Shown: one piece after another, positions 43,636 to 51,682 of the stretch | Layout of the letters: each line of letters begins with the position of its first letter | Numbering within the stretch: position 1 is the stretch's first letter | Assembly (NCBI GenBank): GCA_964522665.1 | Contig: CAZFVY010000012.1 | Location: 30,357-94,356, forward strand | Source: CAZFVY01 sp964522665 | GTDB taxonomy: Bacteria > Verrucomicrobiota > Verrucomicrobiia > Limisphaerales > CAZFVY01 | DNA length: 64,000 nucleotides | Direction: 5' to 3' | Translations under genes and position numbers: made by a program | The notes under the pieces: generated by a model | What the model was told of the DNA's origin: nothing | Database searches by the model: none | The model's input: the letters and a program-made list of their open reading frames with translations, nothing else

Positions 43636-44233
43636 CTTGCGTTGGCGTTCCCCCGCCGCGGGCGCGACCCAGGGGAACCGCCACCGTTGCGCGCGGCGCC
43701 GGCGAGCGTACGTCCCCCGCTTCGGCTACGGTGCTCAGGAGTGCGCAAAGAGATTTTTCAGTTAGCGCTCTCCCTGCGCGCCTAGGCCTGCGCCGGTGGC
43801 CTCACCTTCGCCTCTGTCGTGCTCACTACTCAGAGCCATCAGACATTGTGCGAAAAATCTCCGCTCCGCCACGCCGCGCGCGCGTCCCGTGCCCGGTCGT
43901 CCCGCTGCGCGGTGGAAAAAGTCAGGTGGCAAAAGAGGCACGCGAGGACGTCGCGGTGGTTTGAATGTCTGCGGCCGCGTTGTGATCGTATGGTTGGAAT
44001 GCGCAGAAGATTTTCAGTTTTATGGCGAAGATGGGTCACGCGACGCAGCGGAGGCGGCACCGGCGTAGTACGGGCCGTTTTTGGGCATTTTCGGGGTCAG
44101 ACGCCGACAGCCATTTGAGCATTTCCCGCGGGCTTTAAGTTGCGGTGATGTGTGCCATCGCCTAATGGAAGCTCAGGTCCAAGACCTGGACGAAACAGTC
44201 GGTGGCATTGCCAGTATTCGAGGACTATCGGTT
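43636..44233. other. Stretch right of the gap without a supported gene
   Basis: Several short overlapping frames exist, none with a recognisable product or start signal. Codon use is not that of the neighbours. A 10-bp inverted pair GAGATTTTTC (~43749) / GAAAAATCTC (~43853) is present. This is probably decayed accessory DNA. Confidence 0.4.
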
Positions 44234-44431
44234 ATGAACGCGCCGCTCTTCCCCATGGGGCGGCTGGTGGCCACGTCGAATGCCCTGGCGAATATCCCCA
44301 ACCCGGAAATCCTGACGGCGCTTGGGCGACACGCGACGGGAGATTGGGGCGAGGTGGACGTGCAAGTGTCAGTTCTCACTTTTGACAGTATCGGAGTGCA
44401 AGACCGAGCAAGCTTACGGCTTAGCTTTTAG
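44234..44431 (+). pseudogene. Truncated small gene (GRHxxGDWG family) cut by the right 31-bp repeat
   Basis: From the ATG at 44234 the protein begins MNAPLFPMGRLVATSNAL and continues to LGRHATGDWGEVD. This is the N-terminal half of a small (~100 residues) family I know as plasmid-related proteins with a GDWG motif. Exactly where that family would continue, the right copy of the 31-bp repeat (44357-44387) begins and the rest of the frame (SVLTFDSIGVQDRASLRLSF) is unrelated. I read this as a gene broken at the repeat. The family identification is by memory. Confidence 0.55.
44357..44387 (-). repeat. Right copy of the 31-bp inverted repeat
   Basis: Inverted partner of 40308-40338 (28/31). It also carries GTGTCA-N11-TGACA (44366-44387). 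Together the two copies bound 4.08 kb (plus the unknown part of the gap). Confidence 0.8.
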
Positions 44432-44568
44432 AAATCGGAATCCTCGATAATGCCATCGCGAACATCCCCTTCACCGGGTTGAGACCCCTGGCACGGGCGC
44501 TTTTCGATCGGCGCTTGCGGCCCGGTTTGCGAGTGGCTTATCGAGGGGAATCATGGCATTTTCCCGGC

Positions 44569-46479
44569 GTGAGCAGAATTATCGGAATTGATTTGGGCAC
44601 CACGAATTCACTCGTCGCCACGGTGGATTCGGGGATTCCCCTGGTGATCGCGGATGCGGAGGGGCAGCGTTTAACGCCATCGGTGGTTCACTTTCGGGAA
44701 GGCGCGGCGCCGTTGGTTGGCCGCCCGGCGACGCATCTCCGAACTCTCAAGCCGGCCGAAACGATCTATTCCGTGAAGCGATTCATGGGCCGCCGGGGTG
44801 GGGAGATTGGCCGCGAAGAGCTCGCGGTCAACTACCGGGTCAAGGCCGACGCGGGACGGCCGGCGAGCATCGAAGTTCCTGGCCGGTCGCTGCTGCCGGA
44901 AGAGATTTCCGCCGCCGTCCTCGCCAAACTGAAGGCGGACGCCGAGGCCTATTTCGGCGAACCGGTCACCCGCGCGGTCATCACGGTCCCGGCCTATTTC
45001 AATGACGCCCAGCGCACCGCCACGAAGCGCGCCGGCGAATTGGCCGGGTTAACCGTCGAACGCATCGTCAACGAACCCACGGCGGCGGCGTTGGCGTACG
45101 GCTTGGACAAGCTCAAGGAACGCTCCAAAATCGCCGTCTATGATTTGGGCGGCGGCACGTTTGACCTTTCCATCCTCGAGCTGAACGAGGGCGTCTTCCA
45201 AGTGTTGGCCACGCACGGCGACACCTGCCTCGGAGGCGACGACCTCGATCGGCGTCTGGTCGAGTTTCTGAGCGAGAAGATTTCCGCCGCCGGCGGCCCG
45301 GACCCGCGCCCGGCCCCGGCGCTGTTGGCTCGGATTCGAGAGGTGGCGGAACAGGCGAAAATCCGTCTCTCGACCGAGGATGAAGTCGAGGTCGCCCTGC
45401 CGTTCCTGACGCCGGATTTCAGTTTTAGCTATCGGTTGACACGGGCCGAGTTCGAGAATCTGACCCGCGACATCATCGCCCGCACGCGGGAACACTGCCT
45501 CCGCTCATTGTCGGACGCCAAGCTCGCGGCCTCCGATCTCGATCAAGTCATCCTGGTCGGCGGACAAACGCGCATGCCGCTTGTGCGGCGCGTGGTGGCC
45601 GAAATCTTCGGCTGCGCGGAGTTTGACGAAACGCGGGGTGACCTGCGCCTCGGGACCGCCTACCACCGGTCGTCGGGACCGCTCCTCAATACTTCCCAGA
45701 ATCCCGACGAAGCTGTCGCGTTGGGCGCGGCAATCCAAGCTGAGATTCTCTCGGGCGGGTTCAAACATCTGCTATTGCTGGACGTGACGCCGCTGTCGCT
45801 CGGCATCGAAACCTTTGGCGGCTTGATGAACGTCATCATTCCGCGCAATTCCACCATTCCCGTCAAGGCCGGCGAAGCCTTTACCACGGCGGTCGATTTC
45901 CAGGCGAGCATGCTGATTCACATCCTCCAAGGCGAACGAGAGCGGGCCAAGGATAACTGGAGCCTGGGGCGATTCGCGGTCGAATTCGAACGCGCGCCCA
46001 AAGGCGTCGCGCGGGTTGGCGTTCAGTTCGAAATTGACGCCAACGGCATCCTCCACGTGCTGGCTCGCGATCTCAAAACCGGCAAACAGACCGAAATCGA
46101 GGTCAAATCCGCCGTGGACGTGGACGACGCCCAAGTCCAACAAATGGTTGAAGAATCAGTCGCCCATGCGTTCGATGACCTGCGGGCACGGCAATGGATC
46201 GAGGCCAAACTGCGCGCGACCGAACTACTCAGCGCCACGCGGAAAGGAATGGCCGATTGCGTCGGCGAATTGGACGGGGATTACGAAACTCAGATTGAGG
46301 CCGCGCTTCAAGGGTTGGAGAAAATGCTGAGCGAAGCGGGCGACGACGGTGGCTCTGGAAATCCGGTGGCGTTGAAAGCGGCCATGGCCGGTCTCGACGA
46401 ATTGACCCGGCCCCTGGCGGAACAATTGATGGATAAGGCGATGGAAGCCCTGTTGCGAAAACGGGGCGTGTTGTCCTAA
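44569..46479 (+). CDS. Hsp70-family chaperone, HscA-like
   Basis: A 636-residue chaperone from the GTG at 44569, which gives the normal start MSRIIGIDLGTTNSLVATV; the in-frame ATG at 44479 adds 30 unrelated residues. ATPase domain: phosphate-1 loop GIDLGTTNS, ITVPAYFNDAQRTATK, EPTAAALAYG, YDLGGGTFDLS, LVGGQTRMP. Substrate domain: DVTPLSLGIET through QGERERAKDNWSLGRF, then a helical lid. The GERERAKDN form and the C-terminus resemble HscA, the iron-sulfur assembly Hsp70, more than DnaK. Between EIFGC and NPDEAVALGAA there is an insertion of roughly 25 residues not found in typical DnaK or HscA. No hscB, iscU, grpE or dnaJ gene is in the window, so the partner is unknown. Confidence 0.88.
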   Translation: MSRIIGIDLGTTNSLVATVDSGIPLVIADAEGQRLTPSVVHFREGAAPLVGRPATHLRTLKPAETIYSVKRFMGRRGGEIGREELAVNYRVKADAGRPASIEVPGRSLLPEEISAAVLAKLKADAEAYFGEPVTRAVITVPAYFNDAQRTATKRAGELAGLTVERIVNEPTAAALAYGLDKLKERSKIAVYDLGGGTFDLSILELNEGVFQVLATHGDTCLGGDDLDRRLVEFLSEKISAAGGPDPRPAPALLARIREVAEQAKIRLSTEDEVEVALPFLTPDFSFSYRLTRAEFENLTRDIIARTREHCLRSLSDAKLAASDLDQVILVGGQTRMPLVRRVVAEIFGCAEFDETRGDLRLGTAYHRSSGPLLNTSQNPDEAVALGAAIQAEILSGGFKHLLLLDVTPLSLGIETFGGLMNVIIPRNSTIPVKAGEAFTTAVDFQASMLIHILQGERERAKDNWSLGRFAVEFERAPKGVARVGVQFEIDANGILHVLARDLKTGKQTEIEVKSAVDVDDAQVQQMVEESVAHAFDDLRARQWIEAKLRATELLSATRKGMADCVGELDGDYETQIEAALQGLEKMLSEAGDDGGSGNPVALKAAMAGLDELTRPLAEQLMDKAMEALLRKRGVLS

Positions 46480-46602
46480 ACCACCGCCCCCACTTGGCTA
46501 ACGCGGAAGCCTTCTTACCCCCACGGCCCGTTGAGCCGGATCAAGTCGGCGCGGACCCAGGAGCGATTAACGCAGCAGCCCGTCGCCCAACAGTGACAGA
46601 GG

Positions 46603-47367
46603 TTACTGGGCGACCTTAACGTCCAACTGGGAAAACGGCGAATTGGCGAAATTGGAGCCGCCAGATTTCTCGGCGGCGTTCGTCGGTATCTTCGCGCTTG
46701 AAGAACCGGACGACGTTGCTTTCTTCGCGGTCGAGCCTTCAACGACCTGGATCGTGGGAGTGACGGTCGCGGGCGGCATGGAGCCATCCGCCAGCGCGTT
46801 CGGGTTCTTGGCCCGTTTATTGCGCGGAAGCGGGCTGAGCATGACGTTCAGTCCTTTGCCGATGAGTTTCGGCGGGGCATCAGGATGACCGTAGGGCGTC
46901 ACTTCCTGGATAAATTTCTCGACGACGCCGGTCCCGATCTCCTGATGGGCCATTTCGCGGCCGCGAAAACGCAACGCCACTTTCACCTTCATCTCCTCGC
47001 AGAGGAAATCGATGGCATGGCTTAGTTTGACCCCGAAATCATGCGGGTCAATCGTCGCGGTCAATTGGATTTCTTTGACCTTGTTCGCGTGCTGGTGCTT
47101 CTTGGCTTCCTTGTCCTTCTTGGACTGCTCGTAGCGGTACTTGCCAAAATCGACCAACCGGCATACCGGAGGAGTCGCGTTGGGGGCCACTTCGACCAAA
47201 TCGACGCTATTAGACCGGGCCAAAGAGATGGCGTCGCCCAGCGCGTAGATGCCGATCGGTTTGCCGTCAATCCCAATAACCCGGACTTCGCGGGCGCGGA
47301 TCTTGCCATTGACCCTTACGAACGAACTGGCGGAGGCAGGAGAACGAGGAGAGAAGGGGCGGCTCAA
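46603..47367 (-). CDS. infC: Translation initiation factor IF-3 with C-terminal extension
   Basis: A 254-residue protein. IF3-N (residues ~16-85): VNGKIRAREVRVIGIDGKPIG, VDLVEVAPNATPPVCRLVDFGKY. IF3-C (~92-180): KEIQLTATIDPHDFGVKLSHA, VKVALRFRGREMAHQEIG, NVMLSPLP. A ~70-residue Ser/Thr/Ala/Lys-rich tail follows the normal end, as in some PVC bacteria. The start codon is TTG (47367-47365), preceded by GGTGAGGGAGCA; infC genes characteristically use a rare start codon that allows autoregulation. A 10-codon ORF overlaps this start (see 47364-47396). The usual rpmI and rplT do not follow; instead the gene converges with the HscA-like gene. Confidence 0.95.
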   Translation of the reverse strand: MSRPFSPRSPASASSFVRVNGKIRAREVRVIGIDGKPIGIYALGDAISLARSNSVDLVEVAPNATPPVCRLVDFGKYRYEQSKKDKEAKKHQHANKVKEIQLTATIDPHDFGVKLSHAIDFLCEEMKVKVALRFRGREMAHQEIGTGVVEKFIQEVTPYGHPDAPPKLIGKGLNVMLSPLPRNKRAKNPNALADGSMPPATVTPTIQVVEGSTAKKATSSGSSSAKIPTNAAEKSGGSNFANSPFSQLDVKVAQ

Positions 47368-47396
47368 TGCTCCCTCACCGGTTGAGACTTATTCAT
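47364..47396 (-). promoter_or_regulatory. Leader ORF overlapping the infC start
   Basis: ATG at 47396-47394 opens a 10-codon frame (MNKSQPVREH) whose TGA overlaps the infC TTG by two bases. Its last codons contain the GAGG sequence that would serve as the infC ribosome-binding site. Termination-reinitiation coupling is possible. The evidence is position only; the short ORF could occur by chance. Confidence 0.4.
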
Positions 47397-47583
47397 GCGT
47401 TAGCAATCAAAACTCACAAACAGGCGGCATGCCTGGTTACAAACCATGTGTAACGGGCTAATCTAAACCCTTAAGCGCGAATTTCGCAAGTGAAATAATT
47501 GTTGCATTTGGGTGAACTGGTTTTCGTCCTTGACGCCGGGAAGTGGACTCGTTCTACCCGGAAACGCACGGCGGGGCGCTCAA

Positions 47584-49752
47584 TCATGGTCCCCGCCCCC
47601 CGTACTGCTCGTTCACCTTGACCGTCGTCGCCAGCGGTTGCTCGCCAACCACTCCACCGAGCGCGCCCGATGCGTTGAATTGCACCCGCCAGCGGTCGCC
47701 GATCACCACGCCCGCTGGCGCAAGGAATTTGACCGGCGTCGGCTCCCTTGCGGACTCGTCAGTGATTTCGAAAACGTGCAGAAAAAGCGTGCGCGGCCCC
47801 TCACCGGGATCGCCCACTTCGATTCGCCACGGACAGATCGGCGGCTTGCTACGTCCCGCGCTGACATGCTCATACTGCGCCGATTTTTCCAATGGATGCC
47901 CCCACGCCTCCTGGCCGGGGCCGCCGCGCGTCACAATTTCCGCGTGCTCCGGCAAGACCACTTGCAAAAACATCTTCGACCGGCCTTGCGACAAGACCTC
48001 CCGGTCGCCGTCAGCCTCGGGCAAACTGAGCCAGTCGAGCCGGTTGCCCGCGCGCGCTGGCTCGGTCGGCACATGGAGGAAAAAATGCCGCTTGAACTCG
48101 GGTCGAGTCGCTTCCACGCGGTCGAAAACGACGAAGTATTCAGGCTTGCCGCGCAGGTAGAGGAACTGACGGGTCACTTCGCGCGCTTTGCCGGCGTGGT
48201 ACCCGGCCGTGATGTCGGCCGCGGCGTAGGTGTAATTCGCGTTGTGCTCGAACGCGACGATTCGCCCGCGTTCGCGCGGCAAGCCATCGCTCTCGTAAAC
48301 GTGGCGCAACAGGCCGCCGTCATTCTCGTTGTTCTTGTCGCGGCGAAATTTCTCCGCCGGATCGAAAATCGTCACGATATTGAAAATCAACGAACCGCCG
48401 GAGTAATAATCGTCGTCGTTGTGCCCTTGGCCGCCCTGGCGCGACACCAGCGAGCCGCGTTTGCTGATCAGAAAATTCCCCTCGTCGTCACGCGCGTGCC
48501 CGGCGAACTGCGCGCCGCAACCGAAAAAAGCCCAGGTCGCGTTCGGATCGTTCCACGCGCTCCGCATATAGACATGGCCGGCGCCCGGAAAGAGGTAGCC
48601 GAGCGGAAGGCGCTCGGGCGGCGCCGCGGGAATCGCCGGGTCATAGCACGCGACCCGCTGCCAGCGTTCGCGCAGCCAGTCGCGGCCGCGGTCGGAAAAC
48701 CACTGCGATAACTCGTCGTGCAACATCGGCGCCGCGCGCGCGAACGCCGACGGCTTGGAACCATCACCGTCGTCGATCCACGCCGTCCGCTCATCATGCG
48801 GCATCATCGTGTAGGCGACCCACCGCGGTTCTTCGACCGGATAGCCCCACGGCGCCACCTGCTTGAACAGGTCGATCCCGGTCGCCGTGCGCCACGCTTG
48901 AAACGCGTACGGGATGACCGTCACCGGCCCATACGCGCCGTGCCCGTACGACTCCGACCAAACGCCGCCCATGCGATTGAACGCGGGAATGCATTCCGCC
49001 GGCACGCGTTTATTCCACGAATCGAGAAACGCGCGCGCGTCCGCCTCGTAGCGCGTTCCGGCTCCGAGAATCGCGAGCGCGATGAACAGCTTGGGCGTCA
49101 GCCCGTCCCGGGTGTTCATGATATTGAGATGAATCGGCGCCCAAGTCTGGTTGTATTCCCAATGCCCCCACTTGAGCAGGATTTCCGGTTTCTCGGTGAA
49201 AAACCGGAGCCACGAACCGAGCGCGTCGCCGTAAAGCGTCCGCTGCTCCGGCGTCAACGCGTCGTAAATCCAATCGTAGGCCAGCGCGTGATAGCCGAAG
49301 TGCGCGCCTTCCCGATTCGAGATGATCCGGCCATCGCCCCATTGGCGCACGATCACGTCCACGTACCGCTGCGCCTCGTGTCCCCGCGCCCGTTCGACCA
49401 AATAAGCCAGACCGCAATTCATCAAATCCTCGGGAATCGACCATTGATTCGAGATGAACTCGATCCCACCGCGCCGCACCGCCTCGTCGGCGCGTTGTTT
49501 GACGATCGCATAATCCTCCGCCATCGGCCCGCCGACCCGCGCGGCGATGCGCTGCCCGTCTTCAATGAGAAGCCGCGGGTGCGCCACTTTGACTTGGTAA
49601 TTCGTCTGCCCTCGCGCGAGGGCGGCGCCTAAGTGCGCAAGACTCAGCGCCAGCGCGAGTCGCGCGCAAAACCAAAACCGGAAGCTCCGACTTCGTCGGC
49701 GAGTGTTATCTCTCATCGAGTTCATTGGCGCATGCTTCGTGAGCGCTACCAT
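47584..49752 (-). CDS. Secreted heparinase II/III-like polysaccharide lyase
   Basis: A 722-residue protein; in-frame ATGs at 49752, 49725 and 49716 all precede the signal peptide (FRFWFCARLALALSLAHLGAALARGQ). The N-terminal ~340 residues are an alpha/alpha barrel (HPRLLIED, YDWIYDALTPEQRTLY, WEYNQTWAPIHLNIM, RMGGVWSESYGHGAYG). The rest is a beta-sandwich region of heparinase II/III type (GGQGHNDDDYYSGGSLIFN, PEYFVVFDRVEA, FKRHFFLHVP). Such enzymes cleave uronate-containing polysaccharides by beta-elimination; candidate catalytic Tyr/His residues occur in SYGHGAYG and GHND but cannot be assigned. The substrate is unknown. The next gene on this strand, a beta-helix protein, is also secreted. 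Confidence 0.78.
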   Translation of the reverse strand: MVALTKHAPMNSMRDNTRRRSRSFRFWFCARLALALSLAHLGAALARGQTNYQVKVAHPRLLIEDGQRIAARVGGPMAEDYAIVKQRADEAVRRGGIEFISNQWSIPEDLMNCGLAYLVERARGHEAQRYVDVIVRQWGDGRIISNREGAHFGYHALAYDWIYDALTPEQRTLYGDALGSWLRFFTEKPEILLKWGHWEYNQTWAPIHLNIMNTRDGLTPKLFIALAILGAGTRYEADARAFLDSWNKRVPAECIPAFNRMGGVWSESYGHGAYGPVTVIPYAFQAWRTATGIDLFKQVAPWGYPVEEPRWVAYTMMPHDERTAWIDDGDGSKPSAFARAAPMLHDELSQWFSDRGRDWLRERWQRVACYDPAIPAAPPERLPLGYLFPGAGHVYMRSAWNDPNATWAFFGCGAQFAGHARDDEGNFLISKRGSLVSRQGGQGHNDDDYYSGGSLIFNIVTIFDPAEKFRRDKNNENDGGLLRHVYESDGLPRERGRIVAFEHNANYTYAAADITAGYHAGKAREVTRQFLYLRGKPEYFVVFDRVEATRPEFKRHFFLHVPTEPARAGNRLDWLSLPEADGDREVLSQGRSKMFLQVVLPEHAEIVTRGGPGQEAWGHPLEKSAQYEHVSAGRSKPPICPWRIEVGDPGEGPRTLFLHVFEITDESAREPTPVKFLAPAGVVIGDRWRVQFNASGALGGVVGEQPLATTVKVNEQYGGRGP

Positions 49753-50011
49753 GTTGCGCTCCGATTGTCACGGTCGGTCACGGCGGGAATCACGCGTGAT
49801 CGGCATCGCGCCCAATCGAAGCTCCGCCCCGGCGCGCGGCTCTGTGAGCCGCAGCACGTCCACCTTGCGGACTGCGCAAGGCAAGTTCGACCGCGCCCTG
49901 AGTGCAGATGCTGCTGCGGGTCGCAGACCCGCGCGCCGGAACGCGCCCACCGCTCTACCGATGGTTTACCTTGGTTTCCTGGCTACATTCAGATCGGTTA
50001 CCGGTCCAGCT

Positions 50012-51643
50012 TCAAGGCTTGCGCAGGCGATAAAACGCGTCCGCCGCTGAGATTTGAGCCGCGCTCTGCAGCCCGCTCGCGTTGGTGATCATCAACAAGG
50101 GCAATGGTGTCCATCCGCCCGAGCCGGTCAGAGCCGACTTCTCCTCCAGCGCGTAATCCGACGCGGCCAGAGGCCACGCCAGCGTCACGACGCCTCCAAC
50201 CCGCGTGATCACGAGGCGGGGCGCGGGCGGGGCGTCGTAGGGGCCAACTCCGGCGCCAGTCGTCGCGCTTTCGAAGGCGCCGATGTCTCGCGTTGTGAGC
50301 CGCACGCGGTATTGGCGGGCGTTCGTTTCATTTTGATAATATTCGTAGGCGGGCAACGCGACAGTCGCGTCGGCGCGGCCGATCGCCGCGCTGCCCGGGG
50401 CCAGCGTGAAATCTTTTACGGGTACTCCATTGAACCCGGGCGTCGCGGAGAATACCGAGTTCGTCAATGGCCCCGGATTGACCCCGGTGGCGAGCCAATT
50501 GGCGCCCCCGGTGACGACGCCGCGCGCAGGAGTATCGATCAGTGATGGCCGGGTCGTGCCAGAAATCAGATTGTTCGAGACCTCGGCTTGCATCTCAGTT
50601 CCATCCTGATTCGCGAGGTGTACGAACGCCGCGCTGCCCCCGTTTCCGACGAACGTATTGTTGATGACCCGCATCGACATCGATTCGTTCGTCAAGCCGG
50701 TGTCGTTAAAGATGACCAGCACTTGGGAATGATTATCCGGGTTGGCGTTCTGGAGGAAAACGTTGCCCCGGACCAGCATCGTCTGCGTGAACGGGCCGGC
50801 GCCGCTGAAGTCGTCGTCGGTCATCAGGTCGCCCTCGTAACTCTTGGCCCGCGCGAACCAGTTGTACTCGAGCGTCGCGTCACGCGCGCGGACATGGAAG
50901 TTTTCCGCCTGCGTACAATCATGCACATAACAGTAGCGCAACGCGAAGACGCCGCCGTAGATATACATGTTGTGCGTCGGGGAGGTGGCCAGTGGATCGC
51001 CATTGTGGTCGAACTCGCAGAATTCGACCGTCGCGGCGCTATTCTCCGTGCCGCCGGTCAAACCGTTGTCATTGCCGAGGAACAGGCAATCGCTCAAATA
51101 GAGATTCGTGGCGCCGTGAAAATAACGCACTCCCGCGGCGTTGCGCGACGCGGTATGGCACCCGGTGAACTCGACCCCCGAGATGCGGTAGCCAGTCCCG
51201 CCATCGAGCTGCCAGGCGCCGCGACCGCGATCACCGGCCGTATAACTGCCCGGCGCGTTCTCGACCAAGGTCGCGCTCAAGTCCCACACCGGCCGCCGAG
51301 TCGGCTCCTGGGCGTGAATCAAGATCGGCTGGCTGCCCGAAGCGTGCGCCGTCAGATGCACGCGGTAAGTGTAGGTCCCAGGCGCGATCACCACCTCATC
51401 CCCCGCCCTGGCCGATTCAATCTTCGCGTAACTATCCGCAGGCGTCACTTGAATGACCGCGCCGCGACCGATTGCCACAAAAAAAGTCACCGCCCACAAC
51501 CAAACCAGCCCGCCGTCTCCCGCGATACGTCTTCCACGTTGTCCACTTCGTCCATGTAATCCACGCCCTCCGTCCACCCCGTCCCCACGCGGCCTCCATC
51601 CTCCGAAAAATCGAAAACGTTGGACCATTTCGCGCATATTCAT
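50012..51643 (-). CDS. Secreted right-handed parallel beta-helix protein
   Basis: A 543-residue protein. The signal-like segment LVWLWAVTFFVAIGRGA is at ~46-62, after a strange Gly/Arg-rich leader that is encoded by a 9-bp repeat (51531-51585), so the real start may be an in-frame TTG or GTG close to that segment. The body begins with AGDEVVIAPGTYTYRVHL, the usual first coil of PL6/chondroitinase-B-like helices, and continues with repeated coils (ISGVEFTGCHTAS, LYLSDCLFLGNDNGLTGG, VEFCEFDHNG, LRYCYVHDC, MRVINNTFVGNGG). The C-terminal ~90 residues form a beta-sandwich with a YALEEKSALTGSGGWTPL motif common at the ends of secreted verrucomicrobial proteins. A polysaccharide-lyase or binding role is inferred. 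Confidence 0.8.
   Translation of the reverse strand: MNMREMVQRFRFFGGWRPRGDGVDGGRGLHGRSGQRGRRIAGDGGLVWLWAVTFFVAIGRGAVIQVTPADSYAKIESARAGDEVVIAPGTYTYRVHLTAHASGSQPILIHAQEPTRRPVWDLSATLVENAPGSYTAGDRGRGAWQLDGGTGYRISGVEFTGCHTASRNAAGVRYFHGATNLYLSDCLFLGNDNGLTGGTENSAATVEFCEFDHNGDPLATSPTHNMYIYGGVFALRYCYVHDCTQAENFHVRARDATLEYNWFARAKSYEGDLMTDDDFSGAGPFTQTMLVRGNVFLQNANPDNHSQVLVIFNDTGLTNESMSMRVINNTFVGNGGSAAFVHLANQDGTEMQAEVSNNLISGTTRPSLIDTPARGVVTGGANWLATGVNPGPLTNSVFSATPGFNGVPVKDFTLAPGSAAIGRADATVALPAYEYYQNETNARQYRVRLTTRDIGAFESATTGAGVGPYDAPPAPRLVITRVGGVVTLAWPLAASDYALEEKSALTGSGGWTPLPLLMITNASGLQSAAQISAADAFYRLRKP
51531..51585. repeat. Degenerate 9-bp minisatellite
   Basis: On the plus strand units CTTCCACGT, TGTCCACTT, CGTCCATGT and AATCCACGC follow each other exactly every 9 bp, then imperfect CGTCCACCC / CGTCCCCAC. 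It encodes the Gly/Arg/His-rich leader of the beta-helix protein on the minus strand. Confidence 0.7.
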
Positions 51644-51682
51644 TTGTCAGCTTGCAAGGTCGTACCCTAACGTTTCGCCGCG

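Noticed and set aside
43397..43765. Open frame across the N gap
   Set aside because: The frame is created by the arbitrary 100-N filler and cannot be evaluated.
47366..47368. ATT start codon for infC, as in enterobacteria
   Set aside because: The ATT at this place is one base out of frame with the IF-3 domain; TTG is in frame.
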